DNA from: Haloarculaceae archaeon
GTDB lineage: Archaea > Halobacteriota > Halobacteria > Halobacteriales > Haloarculaceae
NCBI GenBank assembly: GCA_018609945.1
Contig: JAHENO010000245.1
Location: forward strand, 1 to 29,001
Reading direction: 5' to 3'
Length of the DNA: 29,001 bases
Below the pieces are notes generated by a model that worked only from the letters and a program-made list of their open reading frames with translations, had not been told where the DNA came from and did not search any database. The translations under genes and the position numbers were made by a program. Shown in pieces: positions 22,404-29,001 of this stretch (positions are counted from its first letter, which is position 1; each line of letters begins with the position of its first letter).

Positions 22404-24122
22404 TCAGGCGTCCAGCGAGAAGACCGACAGGACATCGCCGCGCGGGCCGCGGCCGACGAAGCCGCTGCCACCGACTTGGACGGCGATGTACTGCTTCTCG
22501 GTGCCCGGGTCGTACCACGACACGGGGTCGCCCGCGATGGCCTTGTCGGAGAGGTCGTACTCCCAGAGGCGCTCGCCCGTCTCGCCGTCGTAGGCGATCA
22601 TGTCGCCGTTCTGGGTGCCGGCGAAGACGAGCCCCGAGGCGGTCGACATGGTGCCGCCCCAGAGGTAGCGGTCGCTGTCGATCCAGTCGCGCCAGACGAC
22701 CTGGCCCGTCGTCGGGTCGACGGCACAGATGGCGCTGATGTGGCCGTTGTAGTCGTCGGGAATGACCTCCTCGTCGGGTTCGACGTCGACGACGCCGCCC
22801 CAGAACTTCTCGGGCGGGTTGTGTTCCTCGTCGCGCCAGGCTGCCTCGTGTGGGGTGTTCAGTGCCTTGTGGTAGGCCAGCCCCGTGGCCTTGCAGTAGG
22901 TCGGCGGCTGCCAGTCGACGCCGCCCAGCAGGCCGGGCAACATCACGTACTGGCGTTCGTCCTCGACGTGTGGGACCATGTGCCGGAAGTTGATCTGCTG
23001 GGTGAGCGGTTCCGACCGCTCGAGCAGTTCGCCCGTGTCGGCGTCCATCGTGTAGCCCCAGGAGGTCTTGCCCGCGTTGTAGACGACGTCGCCCTCGTAG
23101 TCGCGGTGTTCGATCTCGGCGTCCCGGATGAGCAGTCGCTGGTTCGCCGAGTCGTAGTCCCAGATGTCGTGCTGGGATTCCTGGTGGGCCCACTCGACTT
23201 CACCGGTTTCGGTGTCGACGGCGAGCGTCGAACAGGTGTTGCGGTTGGGACCGGGCCGCACGGTCCCGTTGAAGTCCGGGCTCGGGTTCCCGACGGCCAT
23301 GTACAGGGTCCCGCGCTCGGGATCGAGCGTCGGCGTCATCCAGTTGGTGCCACCGGAGATCTTGTAGGTATCGCCGACCCACTCGTCCTCGGGATTGGTG
23401 TGGATCCGCCAGAGTTCCTCGCCGGTCTCGGCGTCGAACGCACAGTGGAAGCCACGGACACCGTACTCGCCGCCGGCGCTGCCCGTGAACACGACGCCGT
23501 CGTGGATGATCGGTGCCCACGTCGCCGAGTACCCGTCGTGGTAGTCGGCCGTCGTCTCGAACCAGATCTCCTCGCCCGTGTAGCGGTCCAGACACTGGAT
23601 CCCCGAATCGAGCGTCGTCAGGTAGATCTTGTCCTGCCAGACCCCCACACCGCGGTTGTTGTCGTCACAGCACAGCACGGCGTCTTCGGGGGCGGGATAG
23701 GTGTACGCCCACAGGATTTCGCCCTCGCGGGCGTCGATGGCCTTGACGTGGCTGGGGCCGTTGGTCTGGTACATGATGGGCGGATCGCCCGGCACGACCA
23801 CCGGACTGCCCTCCATACTGGAGTTCGCACCGACCTCCATCTCGTATTCCAGGGTGAGGTCGTCGACGTTGTCCTTCGTGATGACCTCGTTGGGGACGTA
23901 CCGGTGGTTCTCGTAGTTCTTGCCGAACATCAGCCAGCTCTCGGGATCCTGGCCGGCGTCGTCCAGCATCTCCTGGGTGACGTCGAACCGCGGGATGCGG
24001 TCGGTGTCGTGCTGGTCGAGGATCGGCTCGTCCGGTGCGTTGAACACCTGATAGCCCAGTTCCGTCTCTTCGGTGACCGTTTCCTTTGCCGCCTTGACTG
24101 CCTCGTTTTCTTCTGTTGCCAT
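22404..24122 (-). CDS. PQQ-dependent alcohol dehydrogenase with lanthanide-type ligand set
   Basis: This 572-residue quinoprotein is an eight-bladed propeller of the methanol/ethanol dehydrogenase type. Every landmark I can place is present: the vicinal disulfide pair Cys151-Cys152 (CCDDNNRGVGVW), Glu219 in GGEYGVRGF, the PQQ-stacking Trp261 in GGTNWMTPTLDPE, Asn279 in GNPSP, and the catalytic Asp322 in HDIWDYD. Asp324 occupies the position that is Asp in XoxF and PedH (lanthanide enzymes) but Ala or Ser in calcium enzymes. No signal peptide is visible: the N-terminus is acidic and helical (MATEENEAVKAAKETV), whereas bacterial relatives are periplasmic. The start lies two bases after the upstream unknown gene. 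Oxidation of an alcohol or aldehyde is expected; the substrate and electron acceptor are unknown. No pqq biosynthesis genes are in the window. Confidence 0.88.
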   Translation of the reverse strand: MATEENEAVKAAKETVTEETELGYQVFNAPDEPILDQHDTDRIPRFDVTQEMLDDAGQDPESWLMFGKNYENHRYVPNEVITKDNVDDLTLEYEMEVGANSSMEGSPVVVPGDPPIMYQTNGPSHVKAIDAREGEILWAYTYPAPEDAVLCCDDNNRGVGVWQDKIYLTTLDSGIQCLDRYTGEEIWFETTADYHDGYSATWAPIIHDGVVFTGSAGGEYGVRGFHCAFDAETGEELWRIHTNPEDEWVGDTYKISGGTNWMTPTLDPERGTLYMAVGNPSPDFNGTVRPGPNRNTCSTLAVDTETGEVEWAHQESQHDIWDYDSANQRLLIRDAEIEHRDYEGDVVYNAGKTSWGYTMDADTGELLERSEPLTQQINFRHMVPHVEDERQYVMLPGLLGGVDWQPPTYCKATGLAYHKALNTPHEAAWRDEEHNPPEKFWGGVVDVEPDEEVIPDDYNGHISAICAVDPTTGQVVWRDWIDSDRYLWGGTMSTASGLVFAGTQNGDMIAYDGETGERLWEYDLSDKAIAGDPVSWYDPGTEKQYIAVQVGGSGFVGRGPRGDVLSVFSLDA

Positions 24123-24124
24123 GG

Positions 24125-25033
24125 TTACTGTCTCGCTGGGGATGGTGCGCGGTCCTCTTCGTTGATCCAGAACACGTCTTTCATCATCTCCTCCTGGTTG
24201 ACGATGGCGACGGCGGACCCGCCGATCAGCGCGGCCGTCGTCTCCGCGTCCGTCAGGTCGTCGTCGGCTGCGATGGCGCGGACGCCCCGCAGCATCATGT
24301 ACAGGCCGCCCAGTATCGCCTTCGTGTACCAGAAGGCGTCGTCGAGAATCTCGTCGGTGACGAGGATCTCCTTCTGCCAGAGGTGATGGTCCAGTGCGTT
24401 GACCCAGAGAAGTGCCCCGCCCATCGAACGCTGGTGGAGCGGGGGAACGTACTCGACGTCGAACTCGACGCCCTCGGGGATGTCCGAGGTCGGGACCCAT
24501 CGCGAGAGCCGCGTCTTGTTGTTCACGACGTTCGAGAGCAACACGGTCTGCTCGTGGTCGTCGAAGCCGTTCTCGGACAGCGCCTCAACGAGCGTCCCGG
24601 CCGTCACCAACTGGTTCGCCGTCGTGTCGATCGCCTCCTCGGTGAACGCGGGCAGGTTCGCCTCCAGGCTCTCGAAAAAGCCCACCTCGGCCAGATGATC
24701 GTACACCTCCCAAGCCGGTGCGATGAGGTCCCTGTAGAGGTCCTCGGCTTCCGTGTCGCCGCCGGGAACGCCGACCTCGCGGACCTCGGCCAGCCGCTCC
24801 ATTCGCGTCTCCATCTCGGCCAGCGCGTCGTCTATGAGGGCGGTGTCGAGGTCCCCGGTCAGGTCGGCGCGGACGGCCCGACCGATCGACTGGAAGGTCG
24901 CGTCCGCCTCCGAGTCGACACCGTCCCTGAGATCGGGTACGGTGAGGGTGCCGTCGGCGTCGCTCACCCCTAAGCTCTCCGTCAGTGCGCGTCGTTCCCG
25001 TTCAGTGACCTGCGGCTTGGGTGTCTCTGGCAT
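24125..25033 (-). CDS. Unrecognised protein coupled to the PQQ dehydrogenase
   Basis: This 302-residue acidic, mostly helical protein starts MPETPKPQVTERERRALTES. There is no signal peptide, clear membrane helix or cysteine. Residues 80-150 look like long amphipathic helices (AEDLYRDLIAPAWEVYDHLA and so on). A segment near residue 200 reads VEYVPPLHQRSMGGALLWVN followed by ALDHHLWQKE, with clustered His that could bind metal or cofactor. The C-terminal third has DDAFWYTKAILGGLYMMLRG. I do not recognise the family. The stop is two bases before the ATG of the PQQ dehydrogenase, so the proteins are made together and may interact, for instance as an electron-transfer, cofactor-loading or stabilising partner. 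Confidence 0.75.
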   Translation of the reverse strand: MPETPKPQVTERERRALTESLGVSDADGTLTVPDLRDGVDSEADATFQSIGRAVRADLTGDLDTALIDDALAEMETRMERLAEVREVGVPGGDTEAEDLYRDLIAPAWEVYDHLAEVGFFESLEANLPAFTEEAIDTTANQLVTAGTLVEALSENGFDDHEQTVLLSNVVNNKTRLSRWVPTSDIPEGVEFDVEYVPPLHQRSMGGALLWVNALDHHLWQKEILVTDEILDDAFWYTKAILGGLYMMLRGVRAIAADDDLTDAETTAALIGGSAVAIVNQEEMMKDVFWINEEDRAPSPARQ

Positions 25034-25054
25034 GGGCCATTCCCATAGTCGGAA

Positions 25055-25094
25055 AAAAACCAGTTAAAGATTTCCTAAAAAAGTCGAATATATA
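25055..25094 (-). promoter_or_regulatory. Promoter region of the PQQ dehydrogenase cluster
   Basis: This A/T-rich island holds two TATA-like elements on the minus strand: TTTAA (25055-25060), centred about 25 bases before ATG 25033, and TATATAT (25088-25094), which would give a leader of about 32 bases. No strong ribosome site precedes the ATG, so the nearer element is preferred. T-runs lie between them. Confidence 0.45.
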
Positions 25095-25174
25095 CGGTAC
25101 GTTGACGTCTGTCCTCCGGGAGAGCGGGGAAAATTGGGAGAGGAACACAAACCGGGGTCGCCTCCCGGAAGGCC

Positions 25175-25180
25175 TTTTAT
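25175..25180 (+). promoter_or_regulatory. TATA element for the Cdc48-like gene
   Basis: TTTTAT is centred 26 bases before ATG 25204, predicting a leaderless transcript and fixing the start within the longer open frame. Confidence 0.6.
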
Positions 25181-25203
25181 CGCGGCCTGGCCGCATGGTA
25201 GGT

Positions 25204-27426
25204 ATGCAGGAGATGGACCTGACGGTCAGGCCCGCCGCCAGCGGGGACGCCGGCGAGGGGATCGCGGTCCTGGCGGCCGAAACGGCGGGGAAACTGGACC
25301 TCGGGGAGGGAGACCCCGTCGTGGTGGGCGCCGGCGAGCGCGCGGCCGGGGCCAGGGTCCGGGTCGGTGGCGACCGGACGGGCGCGGGCCACGTCCGCGT
25401 CGACGGGTCGGTGCGCCGGTCCATCGACGCCGACGTGGGCGATACCGTCACGCTGGCGCGGGCCGACCCGTCCGCAGCCGAGCGGGTGACCCTCGCTATC
25501 GGCGGCCAACCCGGGGAGGACGCCCTCTCGCTCCGGGAGGAACTGAACGGGCGGGTGGTCGTCTCGGGCCAGCGGATCGCCCTCTCGCCCGACTCCCCCG
25601 GGTCGACCGAGCGGGGACACACAGCCGACTCCCGGCACCGGATGCCGGTACAGGTCCTCGATACGACGCCGTCGGGGCCGGTCACGGTGGCAGAGGGGAC
25701 GCGGATCAGCGTCGACCCCGGACAGGAGGACACCGAGGGAGACCTCGCCGACGCCGGACCGCACGGCCGACCGGGAGGGCCGACGTACGACGACATCGGC
25801 GGGCTGGACGAAGAACTCGGCCGTGTGCGCGAGATAGTCGAACTCCCGCTCCGGAACCCGGACCTGTTCGACCGCCTGGGCGTCGACCCGCCCACGGGGG
25901 TCTTGCTCCACGGCCCACCGGGAACTGGCAAATCGCTGCTCGCGGCCGCGGTCGCGAACGAGACCGACGCCCACTTCAGGTCGCTCTCGGGCACGGAGAT
26001 CATCTCGAAACACTTCGAGGACGGCGGCGGGGAGCTGGGCCTCGCGGACTTGCCGCCGGACGAACCCGTGGTCGTCTTCATCGAGGACCTCGATTCGGTT
26101 GCCGGCGGCCGCGAGGGTGGCGACATCCAGCGCTGGGCCGTCGCCCAGTTGCTCTCGCTGCTGGAGAGCGTCGAGGAGCAGGGGCCGCGGGTGGTCCTCG
26201 GCGAGACCAGCAACATCGAGAACGTCGACCCGGCGTTGCGCCGGGCCGGCCGCTTCGACCGGGAGATCGAACTCGGCGTCCCCGACCAGCAGGGTCGCGA
26301 GGAGATCCTCCGGATCCACGCTCGCGATGTCCCGCTGGCCGATGACGTCGACCTCGCCGCTGTCGCCGCGAAGACCCACGGCTTCGTCGGTGCCGACCTC
26401 GCGAACCTCGTCACCGAGACCGCGACGCAGGCGCTGGGGCGACGCGCGGACGAACGCGACCCCGAACTCGATCCCGCGGCGGTTGAGGCGGTGACGCTGA
26501 CCGCCGAGGATGTGTCTGCAGCACTCCGCGGGACGGAACCCTCCGCACTCCGGGAAGTCTTCGTCGAGATACCCGACGTCTCCTGGGACGACGTCGGCGG
26601 GCTTCCCGACGCGACCCGGCAACTCCAGGAGACGATCGAGTGGCCGCTGACCTACCCCGACGCCTTCGACCGCGTGAGCCTCGACCCAGCCAAGGGTGTC
26701 CTCCTCTACGGGCCGCCGGGGACCGGGAAGACGCTGCTGGCGAAGGCGGTCGCCAACGAGGCCGAGAGCAACTTCATCTCGGTGAAAGGCCCGGAACTGC
26801 TCGACAAGTACGTCGGCGAGTCCGAACAGGGCGTCCGGGACGTCTTCGCCAAGGCCCGCGAGAACGCCCCGACGGTGGTCTTCTTCGACGAGATAGACGC
26901 GCTCGCGAGCGAACGCGGCGGCGCTACGGACGCGGGCGTGGGCGAGCGTGTCGTCTCACAGTTGCTGACCGAACTCGACGGGCTGGAGGCCCTGGAGGAC
27001 GTCGTCGTCGTCGCGACCACGAACCGGCCGGAACTGGTCGACGACGCACTGCTCCGCCCCGGCCGGTTCGACCGGCACATCCACGTCGGCGCCCCGGACG
27101 AGGAGGGCCGCCGCGAGATCTTCCGCATCCACACGCGCGACCGGCCGCTCGCCGCCGACGTCGACCTCGACGACCTCGCGGCCCGCACAGAGGGGTACGT
27201 CGGCGCCGACATCCAGGCGGTCTGTCGGGAGGCGGCCGCCGCTGCCGTCCGGGCGTTCGTCGAGGGCGGCGAGGACGTCGACGACATCTTCCTGACCGCC
27301 GCGCACTTCGAGACGGCACTCGCAGACGTGGAAACCAGGGACGTCGGCGGGACCTCGGATGCGAGCCACAGCGAAATCGAGCCGCCCGGAGACGCTGACG
27401 GCCTCGACGGCACGCCCCCGGAGTGA
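25204..27426 (+). CDS. Cdc48/VAT-like double AAA ATPase with altered first ring
   Basis: This 740-residue protein has an N-terminal double-psi barrel domain (about 1-190), D1 (about 195-430) and D2 (about 455-705). D2 is canonical: GPPGTGKT with Lys509, FFDEIDALA with Asp562-Glu563, ATNRPE sensor 1 and RPGRFDR arginine fingers. D1 is abnormal. Walker A reads GPPGTGKS (Lys243). Walker B reads VFIEDLDS, so the catalytic D-E order is E294-D295. Sensor 1 is ETSN instead of ATNR, and the pore-loop region SKHFEDGGGELG is short. Hexamers of this family unfold proteins for degradation or complex disassembly. Here D1 probably binds nucleotide without normal turnover while D2 does the work. The acidic C-terminal tail is disordered. 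It is divergent from the PQQ cluster. Confidence 0.9.
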   Translation: MQEMDLTVRPAASGDAGEGIAVLAAETAGKLDLGEGDPVVVGAGERAAGARVRVGGDRTGAGHVRVDGSVRRSIDADVGDTVTLARADPSAAERVTLAIGGQPGEDALSLREELNGRVVVSGQRIALSPDSPGSTERGHTADSRHRMPVQVLDTTPSGPVTVAEGTRISVDPGQEDTEGDLADAGPHGRPGGPTYDDIGGLDEELGRVREIVELPLRNPDLFDRLGVDPPTGVLLHGPPGTGKSLLAAAVANETDAHFRSLSGTEIISKHFEDGGGELGLADLPPDEPVVVFIEDLDSVAGGREGGDIQRWAVAQLLSLLESVEEQGPRVVLGETSNIENVDPALRRAGRFDREIELGVPDQQGREEILRIHARDVPLADDVDLAAVAAKTHGFVGADLANLVTETATQALGRRADERDPELDPAAVEAVTLTAEDVSAALRGTEPSALREVFVEIPDVSWDDVGGLPDATRQLQETIEWPLTYPDAFDRVSLDPAKGVLLYGPPGTGKTLLAKAVANEAESNFISVKGPELLDKYVGESEQGVRDVFAKARENAPTVVFFDEIDALASERGGATDAGVGERVVSQLLTELDGLEALEDVVVVATTNRPELVDDALLRPGRFDRHIHVGAPDEEGRREIFRIHTRDRPLAADVDLDDLAARTEGYVGADIQAVCREAAAAAVRAFVEGGEDVDDIFLTAAHFETALADVETRDVGGTSDASHSEIEPPGDADGLDGTPPE

Positions 27427-27531
27427 ACAGCGGCGGGCGGTCCACCGGCCTCCGGATTGCTCGCCCGAGTGGCCCCGCGTACCGCTACCGTTTTGTGCCC
27501 GCGAGACCGTTGACCACCCATCCACGCATGT

Positions 27532-27537
27532 GGAGGT
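27532..27537 (+). promoter_or_regulatory. Ribosome binding site fixing the GTG start at 27545
   Basis: GGAGGT sits seven bases before GTG 27545. The alternative in-frame GTG at 27530 lies ahead of this motif and would not use it. Confidence 0.6.
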
Positions 27538-27544
27538 CCCGCCC

Positions 27545-28366
27545 GTGATCGACGTCGAGGACGTGTCCGTCGTCTACGGGAACGTGACCGCCATCGAGGG
27601 CATCGACCTGCACGTCGCCGACGGGGAGTTTCTCACAGTCGTCGGCCCCTCGGGGTGTGGAAAGACGACGCTCCTCCGGACGATAAGTGGCCTCGAGACC
27701 CCGACCACTGGGCAGGTCAGTATCGACGGGCAGCCACCCGAAGCGGCCCGCGCCGCGGGGAACGTCGGCTACGTGTTCCAGCAACACACACTCTTTCCCT
27801 GGAAGAGTGCCCTGGAGAACGTCACGTTCCTGCGGGAGATGGCCGGGAAAGAACCCAGGCGGGCCGAGGCGGCCGCGCTGCTGGAGAAGATGGGGCTCGA
27901 CGGCTTCGAGGACGCCCGGCCGCGGGCGCTCTCGGGGGGCATGAAACAGCGGGTCGCCATCGCCCGCGGGCTCCACCTGGGGGCGACCGTGATGCTCATG
28001 GACGAACCGTTCGGCGAACTCGACGAGATCACGCGGGAGCGACTCGGCGTCGAGATCCGGCGCGTCTGGCGGGACGAACGCAAGACCGTCGTCTTCGTCA
28101 CCCACAGCGTCCCCGAGGCAGTCTTCCTGGCCGACCGGTGTGTCGTGATGGCCGACACCCCCGGCCGCGTCACGGCCGAGTTCGAGGTCGACCTCCCCCG
28201 GCCGCGGACCGAGTCGGTCTACGGCACCGACGCGTTCCAGCAGGAGGTCGCCGTGGTCCGTCGCGCCCTCTACGATACCCACACCCCGCGCGCAGTCGCG
28301 TCGGAGCCCGGCCCGGCCGAGGACGGCGGCGGGTCGCCAGCGGGGGACGACCGCGGGGGTGGCTGA
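27545..28366 (+). CDS. NitT/TauT-type ABC transporter ATPase
   Basis: This 273-residue protein has all ABC motifs: Walker A GPSGCGKTT, Q-loop VFQQHTLFPW, signature LSGGMKQRVAIARG, Walker B VMLMDEPFGELDE and the switch His in VTHSVPEAVFLAD. The DEPFGxLD and FPW motifs place it with the SsuB/TauB/NrtD group, which import sulfonates, nitrate or, in related haloarchaeal systems, thiamine precursors. The substrate-binding protein is not in the window, so the cargo is open. The C-terminal about 30 residues are Gly/Asp-rich and probably disordered. It starts at GTG 27545 with a strong ribosome site and is followed one base after its stop by the permease gene. Confidence 0.9.
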   Translation: MIDVEDVSVVYGNVTAIEGIDLHVADGEFLTVVGPSGCGKTTLLRTISGLETPTTGQVSIDGQPPEAARAAGNVGYVFQQHTLFPWKSALENVTFLREMAGKEPRRAEAAALLEKMGLDGFEDARPRALSGGMKQRVAIARGLHLGATVMLMDEPFGELDEITRERLGVEIRRVWRDERKTVVFVTHSVPEAVFLADRCVVMADTPGRVTAEFEVDLPRPRTESVYGTDAFQQEVAVVRRALYDTHTPRAVASEPGPAEDGGGSPAGDDRGGG

Positions 28367-28367
28367 G

Positions 28368-29001
28368 ATGGCGACCCGGACGCGCCCCACCGCGGCCGAC
28401 ATTCTCTATCCGGGCGGGGCGTTGCTGGCGTTCCTGCTGGTCTGGTGGGTCGTCGCGACCCTGCTCGGGCTCCCCGGGTTCTTGCTCCCGCACCCGGGGG
28501 CGGTCGGCGGCCGACTCGTCGGGAACCCCGGCCTGTTCGTGACACACACGTGGGCGACGCTCGAGAAGGTTCTCTACGGCGGGGCCGCAGGCGTCGCTGC
28601 CGGGTTCGTCCTCGCGGTGGCCCTCGCGAACCTGCCGCTGGTCCGGCGTGGCGTCTACCCCTATCTCGTGACGGTCCGGGTACTCCCGAAGGTGGCCGTC
28701 GCGCCGCTACTCCTCATCTACCTGGGGACCGGAACGGTGACCGCTGTCGTCTTCGTCGCGCTCATCTCCTTTTTCCCGATGGTCCTGAGCACCGCGGCGG
28801 GCCTCGACCGGACGCCCGCCTCCCACCGTGACCTGCTCCGGACGGTGAACGCCTCCGGGCCCGCACTGTTCGTCCGCGTGGAACTGCCCTACGCCGTGCC
28901 GGACGTCTTTGCGGGTCTGAAACAGTCGGTGACGCTGGCGGTCATCGGCGCAGTCGTCGCGGAGTGGGTCGTCGCCGACAGCGGCCTCGGGAACCTCATC
29001 C
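28368..29001 (+). CDS. ABC transporter permease, 3' end cut by window edge
   Basis: The frame opens with ATG at 28368, one base after the stop of the ATPase gene, and runs off the right edge after 211 codons. It begins MATRTRPTAADILYPGGALL and shows about five hydrophobic helices. The coupling EAA-like loop, ELPYAVPDVFAGLKQSVTLA followed by VIGAVVAEW, is typical of NitT/TauT-family permeases (SsuC/TauC). Usual length is 250-270 residues, so about 45-60 residues are missing. Gene order ATPase then permease, nearly overlapping, indicates one importer operon. The substrate-binding component probably lies to the right. Confidence 0.88.
   Translation, partial: MATRTRPTAADILYPGGALLAFLLVWWVVATLLGLPGFLLPHPGAVGGRLVGNPGLFVTHTWATLEKVLYGGAAGVAAGFVLAVALANLPLVRRGVYPYLVTVRVLPKVAVAPLLLIYLGTGTVTAVVFVALISFFPMVLSTAAGLDRTPASHRDLLRTVNASGPALFVRVELPYAVPDVFAGLKQSVTLAVIGAVVAEWVVADSGLGNLI

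Noticed and set aside
22476..24386. 636-codon open frame antisense to the PQQ dehydrogenase
   Set aside because: Shadow of a well-supported gene; composition is that of reversed haloarchaeal codons and no domain is visible.
25177..26622. 481-codon minus-strand frame opposite the Cdc48-like gene
   Set aside because: Antisense to clear AAA motifs, with no motif of its own.

Overview
The window is a stretch of haloarchaeal chromosome (class Halobacteria). The evidence is high G+C with strong G/C preference at third codon positions (hence many long antisense shadow frames), acidic predicted proteins, and TATA elements about 26-29 bases before start codons, which implies leaderless transcripts. 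Many genes also belong to small families I recognise only from haloarchaea. The genus cannot be read from this sequence. I found no tRNA, rRNA, CRISPR array, insertion sequence or replication origin.

Layout. 1-5.1 kb: end of a UspA-like gene, a tiny zinc-ribbon protein, a conserved haloarchaeal protein, a YdjM-type membrane hydrolase, two overlapping membrane-protein genes, a LysE-type exporter and an HD-domain protein. 5.1-9.5 kb: a GNAT acetyltransferase ending in a copy of the zinc ribbon found alone at 0.5 kb, a Zim-like (CTAG) DNA methyltransferase, two broken genes abutting head to head (a KaiC-type ATPase and a histidine kinase), and an aldo/keto reductase. 9.5-17.9 kb: a seven-gene minus-strand operon for aerobic molybdenum-copper CO dehydrogenase, transcribed in the order coxG, coxM, coxS, coxL, xdhC-YHS fusion, moxR/coxD, VWA/coxE, with a 49-residue AbrB-like regulator just upstream. 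18-21.6 kb: small haloarchaeal genes, a SAM methyltransferase and a [2Fe-2S] ferredoxin. 21.6-25 kb: a minus-strand cluster of an unrecognised protein, a PQQ-type alcohol dehydrogenase and a HEAT-repeat protein. 25.2-27.4 kb: a Cdc48-like double AAA ATPase. 27.5 kb to the end: ATPase and permease of a NitT/TauT-type ABC importer.

How the genes work together. CoxL carries the AYRCSFR loop of form I CO dehydrogenase and the conserved active-site Glu, so CO oxidation is the most secure metabolic reading. CoxM and CoxS pass electrons out through FAD and two [2Fe-2S] clusters, CoxG probably docks the enzyme at the membrane, and the MoxR, VWA and XdhC-like proteins probably build the metal site. 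The YHS domain fused to XdhC has three cysteines and may handle copper. Separately, the PQQ enzyme keeps the vicinal Cys-Cys, the stacking Trp and the metal ligands. It also has the extra Asp (WDYD) that marks lanthanide-dependent enzymes, yet shows no signal peptide, and it is translationally coupled to a protein I cannot assign. That pair is the best candidate here for an undescribed system.
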